Below are positions 8,375 through 17,414 of a stretch of DNA of 64,000 nt, piece after piece (the stretch's first letter is position 1; each line of letters begins with the position of its first letter). Below the pieces are notes generated by a model. That model did no database searches and had not been told where the DNA came from. It saw nothing but the letters and a program-made list of their open reading frames with translations. The position numbers and the translations under genes are program-made. Origin of the DNA: a virus; IMG/VR virus record IMGVR_UViG_3300031687_001114, positions 1-64,000 of that record. One strand, written 5' to 3'.

Positions 8375-9682
8375 TTACCAATCCAGTAATTTGTATAAGT
8401 CTGGCAGACTGTCTGCTAAACTTTGGTTACGTTTATCATCTAATAACAATGTGTAACGTTTGAATATTTCCATTTGCGTTTCAGCATCATCGTTAACTTG
8501 GTCATCGCCCAATGCATTAATAATTCCTAGCACTGTTTGTTTATTCCTTTCATCGTTAGCAAAGTATGTACTAGTATCAAGCCAGTGATGTAATCTACTC
8601 TTTGCTTCGTCTCTAATGTTCTTAGGCAAGTTACGAATGTCTAAGCATTTAGGATAGTTGTTCATTAAGAAACTAATGTCTATTCGTCTACCACTTAGTT
8701 CAGTGATCTCTTCAGCATAGTCTAGTAAGTCTGTTATATTTAATATGTTATATATTTGTACAACAGGACTAAACAACAAGTTACCTACAACTTTAGAATC
8801 AGCATACTCTTTAATATGCTTATCTACTATAGACCATTTGCTTCCACTTCTAATATATTCATTGGTGGTACTGTAGCCATCAACACTTAAACACATCAAC
8901 ACATCTCTAAACTTGACTACTAAGTCTAGGAACCTGGGTTGTATGTTAGTCATGTTAGAGTTGAACACTAAGTCAATGTCCTTAGCAATACCCATCTCTA
9001 CACATTTTTCTAGTATCCAATATACACGTTGTATAATAGTTGGCTCACCACCCGTAAAGTATAATCTATTTACATTAGGTAACCACTCCTCTACTGTTGC
9101 TAAGAAGTCTGGCTCATCGAACCAAGGGATAGTGTAATCGTCGAACTGCTCCCAATGAGTGTTCTCTATTACGAATGCACGTTCTTCTTCTGTGTATATA
9201 GTATCGTCTTTTAATTCTTTATATATAGCACTACTGTTTTGGCTCTGACACATTCTACATTTTAAGTTACATAGTGTGCCAAGTCTAAAGTCTAAGTATT
9301 GCGGTGACTCCTCTACGAAGTAATCGTTGTTAATACTCTTGTCTATTATCTTTTTAATCTCTGGAGCATTTCTATGGAAGCCCATCCAGTCTTTGATATA
9401 GTTTTCTCTGTAACTAGGTATGCCCAAGTCTTCTAATTGGTAGCAAGGCTCACACCCTTCTACTTGGTCGCCTTCTATCATTTGCTTTCTTATCTTACGA
9501 TAGTGTTTCCCATTCCAAACATCTTCAATCTTATCACCACGGTCTAACATAATAGGATGCTTGTCGTCATTGTCTCGTTTCACTTGCCCACTAGCAACAC
9601 AGCAAAAGTTAACTGTGCTTGTTGGCTGTGTCATTACATGTATCCAAGGATACGGACAAAATGTTTTACTATAGTCCGTCAT
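8375..9682 (-). CDS. radical SAM protein with N-terminal SPASM/twitch-like region (1 of 8)
   Basis: The radical SAM cluster motif CxxxCxxC is CNLKCRMC at 138-145, followed by the SAM-contact motif TGGEP. Before the core lies a second cysteine set, CPYPW (Cys9), CC (27-28) and CEPC (77-80), followed by an acidic/arginine segment, resembling a SPASM or twitch auxiliary-cluster domain placed at the N-terminus. Such enzymes generate a 5'-deoxyadenosyl radical for peptide, sugar or cofactor chemistry; the substrate here is unknown. The start chosen (MTDYSK) overlaps the upstream radical SAM gene by 14 bases, and an alternative start 21 codons upstream would deepen that overlap. The protein is 435 residues long. 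Confidence 0.88.
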   Translation of the reverse strand: MTDYSKTFCPYPWIHVMTQPTSTVNFCCVASGQVKRDNDDKHPIMLDRGDKIEDVWNGKHYRKIRKQMIEGDQVEGCEPCYQLEDLGIPSYRENYIKDWMGFHRNAPEIKKIIDKSINNDYFVEESPQYLDFRLGTLCNLKCRMCQSQNSSAIYKELKDDTIYTEEERAFVIENTHWEQFDDYTIPWFDEPDFLATVEEWLPNVNRLYFTGGEPTIIQRVYWILEKCVEMGIAKDIDLVFNSNMTNIQPRFLDLVVKFRDVLMCLSVDGYSTTNEYIRSGSKWSIVDKHIKEYADSKVVGNLLFSPVVQIYNILNITDLLDYAEEITELSGRRIDISFLMNNYPKCLDIRNLPKNIRDEAKSRLHHWLDTSTYFANDERNKQTVLGIINALGDDQVNDDAETQMEIFKRYTLLLDDKRNQSLADSLPDLYKLLDW

Positions 9683-10898
9683 GTTTATTGCCTGCTTTAA
9701 TTTGTTGCATGTCTGACATAAACTGCATTGTGTCACTCTGCTCAAAAAATGGTTTAAGGTGTTCCCATAACTCTGGGAATGTTTCTGCTATACTCTCATC
9801 TCTGTACTTGTCACTGAATGCTGTCTGTCTTACAAACTCGTCCATGTGTCCTAAGTAGTGCTCTTGGTTCATATACGATAACGTTGTTTGTATTCTAGGA
9901 TCATTATGTCCAGCAAACTTCTCTGTTATTGCTCTCTTAACAGACTTAGGTAATGCTTTAGGACTTACATGCTTAGGCTCGTATACCATATTAAAATGTA
10001 TGTTACAGTCTATGTCGTTCTCTAGTTGCCATGTGAGTATCTCATCCATGTACATAACATTAAACAACCCTACTGTATAAAAAATATTTAACTCTAAGAA
10101 GTCGTGTTGATTAAACTTGTGGAAGTTATCTACAACTTCATCAAACTGTTGTGGGTGACGTATGTATTCAAACTGTTTGCCTACACCATCAATACTAAAA
10201 AATATTTGTACTCGTTTAAACTCTTTCCAAAGTTCAATAGCATGTGCCGGATATATAGATCCGTTAGTGTTATAACTAATACTTATATCCTTAGCTCTGC
10301 CTTTATCAACTAACGATTGTAATATTTCAAAATGTCTTTTAATAAGGAAAGGTTCTCCACCAAAGAACTCCAAGCTCTCCACTTCCTCAATCTGAGATTC
10401 TAAGTCGTCCCAGAACGCTTCGTTCATCTCGGGCCACCGTCCTTGCTTCGCCATCATCTGTGCAAACAAGTTAGTCGAGTTGTCTCGTTCTATTTCTTCT
10501 GGTACCCATTGGCTACTTGCAAAACTTGTACATATTCTACACTTGGTGTTACATATATTGCCTAGTTTCAAATCCATGCTCTTTGGTTTTAGATGATCCA
10601 AGTCTTCTATGTGATGTGAAAACTTTATAAGTTCTCTTAAACGTTTACTTTCTATTCCAGCATCTTCTTCGTTCCAACAATTGAAACATGCTTTAGGTTT
10701 CTCTCCTGCTAGGAAGTCTGTCTTTAAGTCTGCTAGCCATTCGCTATCCCATGCTTGTTTTAATGTGCCACCGTCTGCTAAGTCGATACCAGGAACAGTT
10801 TCCTGCATAACACAACAAACAGCAACCGAGCCATCTGTTCGTGCTTCCTGATTAACCCATGGGAGTATACAAAAATGTTCTGGTGTAGCAGTTGACAT
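9669..10898 (-). CDS. radical SAM protein with N-terminal SPASM/twitch-like region (2 of 8)
   Basis: At 409 residues this is the shortest of the eight. The core cluster motif is CNTKCRIC at 116-123 and the SAM-binding strand carries FFGGEPF. The N-terminal auxiliary region has CILPW (Cys10), CC at 28-29 and CFNC at 71-74, then an EEDAGIESKR segment that recurs in several paralogues. An AAGGA ribosome site precedes the ATG. It sits between another radical SAM gene and a 53-residue acidic protein, three bases from the latter, so the small protein is a candidate partner or substrate. Confidence 0.88.
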   Translation of the reverse strand: MSTATPEHFCILPWVNQEARTDGSVAVCCVMQETVPGIDLADGGTLKQAWDSEWLADLKTDFLAGEKPKACFNCWNEEDAGIESKRLRELIKFSHHIEDLDHLKPKSMDLKLGNICNTKCRICTSFASSQWVPEEIERDNSTNLFAQMMAKQGRWPEMNEAFWDDLESQIEEVESLEFFGGEPFLIKRHFEILQSLVDKGRAKDISISYNTNGSIYPAHAIELWKEFKRVQIFFSIDGVGKQFEYIRHPQQFDEVVDNFHKFNQHDFLELNIFYTVGLFNVMYMDEILTWQLENDIDCNIHFNMVYEPKHVSPKALPKSVKRAITEKFAGHNDPRIQTTLSYMNQEHYLGHMDEFVRQTAFSDKYRDESIAETFPELWEHLKPFFEQSDTMQFMSDMQQIKAGNKHDGL

Positions 10899-10901
10899 TA
10901 C

Positions 10902-11063
10902 TTAATCCTTGTTCCCATAGATGATATCTACTAACGAGTCTTCGTCATTGTCATCCGGTGTAAAATTATCGTCGGGTGCAATCTCGGCATCAGCATTTGC
11001 AAATCGTCTGCGTTGTATGGCGTCCCAATTAATATCTAGCGCCTGTTTTTCTTTATCAGTCAT
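10902..11063 (-). CDS. small acidic protein (53 aa) between two radical SAM genes
   Basis: The ATG at 11063 has a good GGAGAG ribosome site and overlaps the upstream radical SAM stop by 8 bases; its own stop is 3 bases before the next radical SAM gene. The product has a short basic helix (NWDAIQRRRFANA) followed by a highly acidic tail with a repeated PDDN (APDDNFTPDDND) and ends DIIYGNKD. It has no cysteines or obvious leader-peptide motif. It is unrecognised; size and position make it a possible radical SAM substrate or partner, but acidic linker-like proteins of other roles look similar. Confidence 0.6.
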   Translation of the reverse strand: MTDKEKQALDINWDAIQRRRFANADAEIAPDDNFTPDDNDEDSLVDIIYGNKD

Positions 11064-12414
11064 CTTCTCTCCATTGTGGATTTCTTTCAGCATCTCTTTC
11101 TACTCTACTCTTTGATAAGTCTACAGCATCATACTGTTCTCTATAAAGTTCAAACTCTGGATGCACATCAAAGAAATCTTCTTTTCTAAACCTGTCCATT
11201 TCTTTTACACTTTCTAAAAACTCTACAGTTAAGTGTGTATCGTCTCCATCTAGGAAACTTCTAAATGCTTTAAATGTATTTGTTGTTCTGCCTAACTTGT
11301 CCCAATCTTTTATTTCTTCTAGTAATACATCAATTTTGTGCTGTGCTTCTTCTCTTAAATGTTTAGGCATCACAGTTGCTCTTTGGAATGCTTGTCCTAG
11401 TAAAATGTTTACAGCGAAACCTTCTATAGTAATAAAGTTTGTGTCAACTAGTTCTCTAAAAAAGTCTGTAATGTTTAATGCATTAAAAATACTTACAGTA
11501 CAACTAACGTGGAAGTCTCGTATCTCAGGTGCTTCGTCATGTAGTCGCTGTCTGTTTGCAACTAAGTCTTTCCATATAGTTCCTTTACGCAGATACTCTC
11601 CACGTTTACCACTAGCATCTATACTAGCACCGATGCCAACAGACTCAAACTTCTTCCAAAGCTCAATAACATCTTGTCCCTTGTATGTGAGCTTACTAAA
11701 GTTTGTGTTATAGTAAATTCTCATAGGGGTATTTTCTTTTGTTCTTCCCATGTCAACTAACTTATTCATTATGTACCAATGCTCATCCATTATCAACGGC
11801 TCGCCACCTGCCCAGTATATTTTCTCTACTGTGTCTAGGTACGGATCGAATGTTTCTAGGAAGTCTGTTGATCCTTTTTTGATTTGGTGTATAGCCTGCG
11901 TTGGCGTTTTATTAAACTGACTGTCCGTTGCATCGTTAAACCATAAGCTACTTAAATCAGGCCCACATGATCTACATCTCATGTTGCAGATATTACTAAA
12001 GCGAATATCCATGTACGTCATGTTTACACCGTCAACACTACCATCTTCATGTGTGTTAAGTACTTCTTGGAACTGGTCCTTACCGTACGGGTTATGCTTT
12101 CCTTCAATAAACTCTTCGTTACTTCTTATTCTTAATGTCTGATGTCCATGTGACTCTTGCTCGTAACATCTATTACAGTTAGAAAGTTTTTTGTGGTTAA
12201 GCATATCCAGTCTAAACTTTTTCAATCCAGGACCATTCCATACGCTTTCTAATGTTGAGCCTTCTTCGTTTAGATCGCCTACCGGAGAATGCAGTTCACT
12301 TAAACAACAAGTAAACACTCTGCCATCGGGCCACGGGTGCATGTGTATCCACGGTATCACACAGAACGCTTCGCTTTCCATTAGTTCTTTTTTTGATAGA
12401 TCTTTAAAACTCAT
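11056..12414 (-). CDS. radical SAM protein with N-terminal SPASM/twitch-like region (3 of 8)
   Basis: The core cluster motif is CNMRCRSC at 143-150, with WAGGEPLI on the SAM-binding strand. The N-terminal auxiliary region has CVIPW (Cys18), a glycine turn, CC at 36-37 and CNRC at 80-83. The start was set at the ATG overlapping the desaturase stop as ATGA, which trims a 16-residue extension read from the desaturase gene. The protein is 452 residues long. It lies directly downstream of the fatty-acid desaturase, so a lipid-linked substrate is conceivable but not shown. Confidence 0.88.
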   Translation of the reverse strand: MSFKDLSKKELMESEAFCVIPWIHMHPWPDGRVFTCCLSELHSPVGDLNEEGSTLESVWNGPGLKKFRLDMLNHKKLSNCNRCYEQESHGHQTLRIRSNEEFIEGKHNPYGKDQFQEVLNTHEDGSVDGVNMTYMDIRFSNICNMRCRSCGPDLSSLWFNDATDSQFNKTPTQAIHQIKKGSTDFLETFDPYLDTVEKIYWAGGEPLIMDEHWYIMNKLVDMGRTKENTPMRIYYNTNFSKLTYKGQDVIELWKKFESVGIGASIDASGKRGEYLRKGTIWKDLVANRQRLHDEAPEIRDFHVSCTVSIFNALNITDFFRELVDTNFITIEGFAVNILLGQAFQRATVMPKHLREEAQHKIDVLLEEIKDWDKLGRTTNTFKAFRSFLDGDDTHLTVEFLESVKEMDRFRKEDFFDVHPEFELYREQYDAVDLSKSRVERDAERNPQWREDD

Positions 12415-13187
12415 TTGCTTATTACCTTTATTATCAATCCGTTTAAATCCCACTCCCACCATTTGTTTCCTTGGTATGCTAGACTAGGATCATTGTGATG
12501 ATTATTATGCCAACCCTCACCGAACGTTATTATATTTACCAGCCAATGGTTAGTACTCTTGTCGTTAGTGTCATACGTTCTGTAACCCATCCATGTAAGC
12601 CCTTTACCATGACCCCATGTATTAAACGCACCGGTGGCCCAAACACATAAACTTACAGGAGCCAAGTACGCATACAGCACTAGCAATGGATCTATTAATG
12701 CTAAAACTACAATGTATACTAGTATGTATCCAAAAAAGTAGTTATGCGAGTGTAATACTGCGTTGTTCTTTAGCCAATCTTTAGCAAGTCGTATGTTATA
12801 TTTTTCATCCTTTAACCCTAATGTCCAGCTCTTCCACAAGCTCATGTGGTGCGGACTATGAGGATCACTGTCGCTATCAGATGCTTTGTGGTGTTCTCTA
12901 TGCTTAACTATGTAACCAAACACACTACTTAAACTTGCTAAGGTGCCTGTTACGTTAAGTACATTTTCCCAAAACTTGTTAGTCTTGAAACTCCTATGTG
13001 CAAAGTATCTGTGTTGCCCAACGAATATTCCTATGCTACTAAACCAAAAGTAAACAATAGCAGTTACCCACAACAGTTCACTAGGACCTATAAGCAGTAC
13101 TGCTAGTAGTCCGGCATGAGCCAGCCATCTAAGACTGTCTCCTTTAGTTTTAGTATACGCTAGTATGTTCACTTTGCTCCACTGCAT
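12411..13187 (-). CDS. membrane fatty-acid (acyl-CoA Delta9-type) desaturase
   Basis: All three histidine boxes of membrane di-iron desaturases are present: HRYFAH (59-64), HREHH (96-100) and HNNHH (227-231), separated by hydrophobic segments at about 25-55, 75-95 and 150-190. These enzymes use O2 and electrons from a ferredoxin or cytochrome to insert a double bond into acyl chains, and act in the inner membrane. At 258 residues it matches compact bacterial forms. The ATG at 13187 overlaps the upstream radical SAM gene by 38 bases; a GTG at 13172 has a better ribosome site (GGAG) and may be the true start. The redox partner is not in the window. Confidence 0.9.
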   Translation of the reverse strand: MQWSKVNILAYTKTKGDSLRWLAHAGLLAVLLIGPSELLWVTAIVYFWFSSIGIFVGQHRYFAHRSFKTNKFWENVLNVTGTLASLSSVFGYIVKHREHHKASDSDSDPHSPHHMSLWKSWTLGLKDEKYNIRLAKDWLKNNAVLHSHNYFFGYILVYIVVLALIDPLLVLYAYLAPVSLCVWATGAFNTWGHGKGLTWMGYRTYDTNDKSTNHWLVNIITFGEGWHNNHHNDPSLAYQGNKWWEWDLNGLIIKVISK

Positions 13188-14394
13188 CTACTAACTTAGT
13201 AAATGTATTTCTCCATTCGCTGTTATCGTTGTTGTCTAGTAAATCGTTAAAGCGACAAAACTGTTCCCACTTTAATTCATTCCACTCATCGTTATTAAAC
13301 ATGCTAAGTAAAGTGCCTAATTTATGATCATTGCCCAACGCTTGTCTAAATTCTGTATGTATCAACTCTCTTGCCTTAACAGGTATAACTGCAGGACTTA
13401 GGTAATCAGGATCATACACGAAGTTCATATCAACTTCTATCCCAATGCTATCGGCCCATTTAAAAAATTCAGGCAATGTAGCATAATTGTAAGCACTCAC
13501 TGTTTGTGTAATTCTTAATGTTAATGTATCTTGTAATGGTAATAATGTATTAATAGTTTTTAATACGGCTTCCCATTTTGTATTAGTTCTTATAAAAGCA
13601 TTCCTATCTTCTAAGTCATCAATACTTAAACATATTCTTGCTTCTTTAAAGTGGGGCCATAGTTCTAATGCAATTGGAGGTAGCATAGTACAGTTAATGT
13701 TATACCACAGTATAATATCTTTTGCTCTGCCACTAGCTACTAATTTCTTTAAGTAAGTCCAATGCTGTTTAATCAATGTAGGCTCTCCACCATTGATATA
13801 AATTACTTCTAAGTTTGGAGCGGAGTTATATAGGTCGTCATAAAAATTATCATCCTCTGCCCATTTAAAATCTTCAGGAAAGTTAAGTCCTAAGTAACCT
13901 TTATTTACGAAGTCAGCTTTCTCCACAATGTCTTTATAGTCTTCAAGCCACTTTGAACTACTTGCCGGATTACATGTACGGCACCGAACGTTACATACAT
14001 TGCCAAGACGAAGCTCGACAAAGCGGAGATCCATATCAATATCGCCACCTTCCCTAGTAACCCCACTCGCCCAATCAAGGGTGTTCTGTGGAAAAACAGA
14101 TTGTTCATGTATTCGTTTGGACTTGATTCCGTTATCTTCTTCATTGTAACACCTCATGCAAGCCTTTGGCTTTTCATCGTTGAGCATCTGTAGGCGAACT
14201 TCTTTATAGTAGTCGCTGTTCATCTGCTCTTCGATATTGTTTTTGTTTAAGTCTAGGAACTCATCGTAATCATCCTTATAATTTCTAGCTCTGTTTTTGC
14301 CATCAGTGTGGTCACTGATGCAACACAATGTGATACCACCGTGAGGATGGGTGGCTAAGTGTTGCCAAGGTAGAGGACAATATGTAGAACTCAA
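13150..14394 (-). CDS. radical SAM protein with N-terminal SPASM/twitch-like region (4 of 8)
   Basis: The core cluster motif is CNVRCRTC at 134-141, followed by INGGEPTLI on the SAM-binding strand. The N-terminal auxiliary region has CPLPW (Cys6), CC at 24-25 and CMRC at 79-82, then EEDNGIKSKR. Translation appears to start at a TTG that overlaps the previous stop as TTGA, with an AGGGAG ribosome site eight bases upstream; no better start is present. The coupling to another radical SAM gene suggests the two act together or in sequence. The protein is 414 residues long. Confidence 0.88.
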   Translation of the reverse strand: MSSTYCPLPWQHLATHPHGGITLCCISDHTDGKNRARNYKDDYDEFLDLNKNNIEEQMNSDYYKEVRLQMLNDEKPKACMRCYNEEDNGIKSKRIHEQSVFPQNTLDWASGVTREGGDIDMDLRFVELRLGNVCNVRCRTCNPASSSKWLEDYKDIVEKADFVNKGYLGLNFPEDFKWAEDDNFYDDLYNSAPNLEVIYINGGEPTLIKQHWTYLKKLVASGRAKDIILWYNINCTMLPPIALELWPHFKEARICLSIDDLEDRNAFIRTNTKWEAVLKTINTLLPLQDTLTLRITQTVSAYNYATLPEFFKWADSIGIEVDMNFVYDPDYLSPAVIPVKARELIHTEFRQALGNDHKLGTLLSMFNNDEWNELKWEQFCRFNDLLDNNDNSEWRNTFTKLVDAVEQSEHTSVY

Positions 14395-15755
14395 TTTATC
14401 AACTCCCTGGTGCTATGCTGTTTGTAACCATTTGTCAACACTTCCTCATATTCTTTCGTGTAATCGAAGTCTTGTTTTATCAACTCGTGTAACTCGGGAA
14501 AGACTTCTGTAAAGTTCTCTTCTCGATAATGGTCTCCTCCTGCTATTTGTGATTTAAATATTTTCCATTTGTTTTCTATACTTCGTTGGTCAAACATTAA
14601 TAGTTTATCCTCGGAAACTTTTGCTCGTAGTTTTTCATCTACGCTGGCACCATTCTCATATAACGGTGAGTTAAAGTATTTTAGTAATGCTACTACTTCA
14701 CTCTCATAGTCACCTGACCATGTGTGCTCTTGTAATTGTTGTGTGATTATTTTCTTAGCAAACGCTGGTAGTACATTACATGTAAGCCACTTAGGATAAT
14801 GTGCAATGTTATTCCATATTTTAAATGTAGGATAGTGTTTGTGGAAGTAATCGTGGAACTCAGGCAAGTACATTATATTTAATGCTGTAACAGTATGTGT
14901 TATTTGCATGTGTACTGGATAGTCGCCTGTGTGTAGTTCGTAAAAATAATCTAAGTTCTGTTTGACCTCGTCCCACTTACCAGGGTGCCTTAAGAATTCA
15001 AATCTGTCTCCGATGCCGTCTATACTAATACTAAACGATAACTCTTTAAAGTTACTTGCCATACGTTGCAAGAACACAGGGTCTGCTATTGTGCCGTTAG
15101 TACTTAACGTCATGCTAATGTTTTGTGAATAGTTCTCATTAATAAGTTTGTCAACAAACTTCTTGAACTCTTTCATATAGAAAGGTTCGCCACCCATAAT
15201 CTCTAATCGTCTTATGCCAGGTAGCCACTCATCCATTGTAGTCCAAAACTTACTGTTCTCCATATCGTTCATGGGAACCTTCGCACTAGTTTCCCAATAC
15301 GGTATGTGTCTCTCTTTAGCTTCTGCTAACCACTTACTACTGTAGTTTGCATTACAACTTCTACATGCTAAGTTACAAGTGTTATCAAATATTAATTGCA
15401 TGTCCATTACTGCTGTAGGTTTAGCAGTCCATTCGAATGTTTCCATCCAGTTAGGGCCATACCAGTTATCGTAGTAGTCATTGTATTGTTGGCGTTTACT
15501 GTATTTGCCATTGTCTTCATCGATCCAGCATGTTTCACAGTTAGCTGGCTTACCGCCATCGAGGATCTCATTTCTTATACGTTGATGGTTATGACTAGTA
15601 AATATATCTTGTACAGCATCATCGCCTAAGGTGTAGCTTGTACCATGGTGGTCCTGTAGTCTATCTTTTGCGATACAACATGTGCGGATACTTCCACCTG
15701 GCTCGTTGCTCAAGTGTGTCCATAGTAATGCACAATATTTTTTATCTTCGCTCAT
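14391..15755 (-). CDS. radical SAM protein with N-terminal SPASM/twitch-like region (5 of 8)
   Basis: The core cluster motif is CNLACRSC at 127-134, with IMGGEPFYM on the SAM-binding strand. The auxiliary cysteines are Cys8 (CALLW, where the usual proline is replaced by leucine), CC at 26-27 and CETC at 73-76. At 454 residues it has a longer C-terminal helical part than its immediate paralogue. Its ATG lies inside the end of the PLP-enzyme gene (14-base overlap) and its stop overlaps the next radical SAM start, tying a PLP enzyme and two radical SAM enzymes into one translational unit. Confidence 0.88.
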   Translation of the reverse strand: MSEDKKYCALLWTHLSNEPGGSIRTCCIAKDRLQDHHGTSYTLGDDAVQDIFTSHNHQRIRNEILDGGKPANCETCWIDEDNGKYSKRQQYNDYYDNWYGPNWMETFEWTAKPTAVMDMQLIFDNTCNLACRSCNANYSSKWLAEAKERHIPYWETSAKVPMNDMENSKFWTTMDEWLPGIRRLEIMGGEPFYMKEFKKFVDKLINENYSQNISMTLSTNGTIADPVFLQRMASNFKELSFSISIDGIGDRFEFLRHPGKWDEVKQNLDYFYELHTGDYPVHMQITHTVTALNIMYLPEFHDYFHKHYPTFKIWNNIAHYPKWLTCNVLPAFAKKIITQQLQEHTWSGDYESEVVALLKYFNSPLYENGASVDEKLRAKVSEDKLLMFDQRSIENKWKIFKSQIAGGDHYREENFTEVFPELHELIKQDFDYTKEYEEVLTNGYKQHSTRELIN

Positions 15756-16629
15756 ACTGGTCCTGTATTAATTTGCTGATACATAGTCTAGTAGTATCAT
15801 TGCCTCTGTTGTAGTCACTATACTTATCGTCATTGCTCGTAGCAAACAATATGCAGTTAGTGGCATCAACACCAAGGTCCTTGCACACTTGTTGCTGTAC
15901 GGCCCTGTACTTTGTTACTATGAAGTCTGCAGAGTATTGCTCTATGCAATGCAGTCCTACTAATGCTCCAAAGTTATTTACAATGCCATGCTGGTTAGCA
16001 AATGTTACAGCATCGTCTACTTCTGTTCTTTGGTATCTTACTCCGCACCTACTACCTATAATAGGAAACGTTTTCCCTAAACTGAATGTTACTTCTTCTA
16101 TACACTTATAATTTAAATCAATTTCCATACCGTAGCACATACCAAAGTATGCACAATCAATTAGTACTGGAACATTTAATGCTGAACATTTCTCTAGTAA
16201 CTTAATGTGCTGTGGGTGTGCTGTACCAAAGTCACTAAACGGTATGCTTATAATAACAGCATCGCCTACAGTAATTTCATTTGCATCATATATCCACTTC
16301 CAATTGTTACCCATAACATTGCTGGCAACCTTATGCATCATGAAGTCACCTTTTAAGAATCTAAAGTTCTTATCATGGTGTCTCATCATAAACATTTGGA
16401 ATGCTTCACTAGTACCATGTGTCATAGTACCATGCTGAAAGTTTTCTAAACCAGTGAGTGTATTTTCTGTACTGGACCAAATCCAGTTTCGCATTTTATC
16501 TACGAACTGTTTCTCTAATCCAGTTACACCGTCAGCAACAAAAAAGTTATTCCATACTTCTGGTTGAGTAACATACTGTTGTAAACTAGCAGTTATCTCT
16601 ATGTCTTGTATAGCGTAAGCACCCTTCAT
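15742..16629 (-). CDS. PLP-dependent aminotransferase-like protein (fold type I)
   Basis: This 295-residue protein shows the fold-type I signature: an Asp in a hydrophobic strand for the cofactor ring nitrogen (VLIDCAYFG, Asp158), then the candidate Schiff-base lysine in SLGKTFPIIGSRCG (Lys186) with a nearby Arg194. A cofactor phosphate-binding stretch may be HGTSEAF at about 71-77. It is shorter than usual aminotransferases (about 370-420 residues), lacking much of the N- and C-terminal small domain, so substrate and activity are uncertain. It overlaps the 2-oxoglutarate oxygenase gene upstream as ATGA and the radical SAM gene downstream by 14 bases. Confidence 0.65.
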   Translation of the reverse strand: MKGAYAIQDIEITASLQQYVTQPEVWNNFFVADGVTGLEKQFVDKMRNWIWSSTENTLTGLENFQHGTMTHGTSEAFQMFMMRHHDKNFRFLKGDFMMHKVASNVMGNNWKWIYDANEITVGDAVIISIPFSDFGTAHPQHIKLLEKCSALNVPVLIDCAYFGMCYGMEIDLNYKCIEEVTFSLGKTFPIIGSRCGVRYQRTEVDDAVTFANQHGIVNNFGALVGLHCIEQYSADFIVTKYRAVQQQVCKDLGVDATNCILFATSNDDKYSDYNRGNDTTRLCISKLIQDQYERR

Positions 16630-17414
16630 TCGTCACCGTCCAATTTGCCATGCCCGTATTCATTTTCTAAATGGTATGGCTGATCAGCATCTTTATCATA
16701 CCAGTATAAACTTTTGTGTGGAGGATCTCTCCAATCATGTTTACTATCTGCTATGTAGTAAAATAATCTAAAGCCTACTCTAAACTTGTCATCGGGACAA
16801 GCAATTGGATTAGGATGTCCATGGAAGCCACGTTTGTGATATTTCCAAATGACAACGTTACCCATCTCTGGTAGATAACTTACTACCTTGCCTTGCTTAT
16901 CGAAATCCCAAAACTGTAAGTCGCCGTTCCATTCTTCTTCCCACTCAGGAGTAAAATATAATATTAAACTTAATGCTCTGTGTGTTTGACATTCTTCATT
17001 CCAGTTAAAGTCGGAATGTATTTTAAGACTATCTCCCTTATAACTTTTCATATACCCTGCACCAACTAAATACGGATCGGGTAGTAGGTGAGGAACGTCA
17101 CATACTTTTCGTAGCCATTCTAAAAACTCTGGACTATGTAAAGCACTAACAAGTTGTCTAGCCACCGGTGCATGTTTTAAATTCTTACACTCTTCCATAT
17201 AGCTATCGGCTCGGGTAAACGTAGTCCAATACTTTTCAGGTATCGTAATACTCTCTTCATACAATGCGTTTGGGAGACCGTCAGGAATAAAATCTTTTAA
17301 ATGCAAAGTAGGATAAGGAGGCGTATAACGATATTGTTCGTTAAGATTACGCATTTCCTTTTCGCTACCCCACTTGTCGTGTATGTAGTTTATTATCTTC
17401 TGGTCCCAGTTCAT
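16626..17414 (-). CDS. 2-oxoglutarate/Fe(II)-dependent oxygenase
   Basis: The 262-residue protein carries the facial triad of the prolyl-4-hydroxylase-like superfamily: HSD at 133-135, a distal histidine in GFHGHPNPI (probably His198), and an arginine eighteen residues later (FRVGF, Arg216) to bind 2-oxoglutarate. Strands such as ALSLILYF and GNVVIWKY fit the double-stranded beta-helix core. The acceptor could be a protein side chain, a sugar or a small metabolite. It starts one base inside the stop of the nucleotide-sugar dehydrogenase (TAATG) and overlaps the PLP enzyme as ATGA. Confidence 0.88.
   Translation of the reverse strand: MNWDQKIINYIHDKWGSEKEMRNLNEQYRYTPPYPTLHLKDFIPDGLPNALYEESITIPEKYWTTFTRADSYMEECKNLKHAPVARQLVSALHSPEFLEWLRKVCDVPHLLPDPYLVGAGYMKSYKGDSLKIHSDFNWNEECQTHRALSLILYFTPEWEEEWNGDLQFWDFDKQGKVVSYLPEMGNVVIWKYHKRGFHGHPNPIACPDDKFRVGFRLFYYIADSKHDWRDPPHKSLYWYDKDADQPYHLENEYGHGKLDGDE

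Noticed and set aside
11297-11713. Plus-strand frame of 138 codons opposite a radical SAM gene
   Set aside because: Antisense shadow with no start signal; similar frames lie opposite most long genes here.
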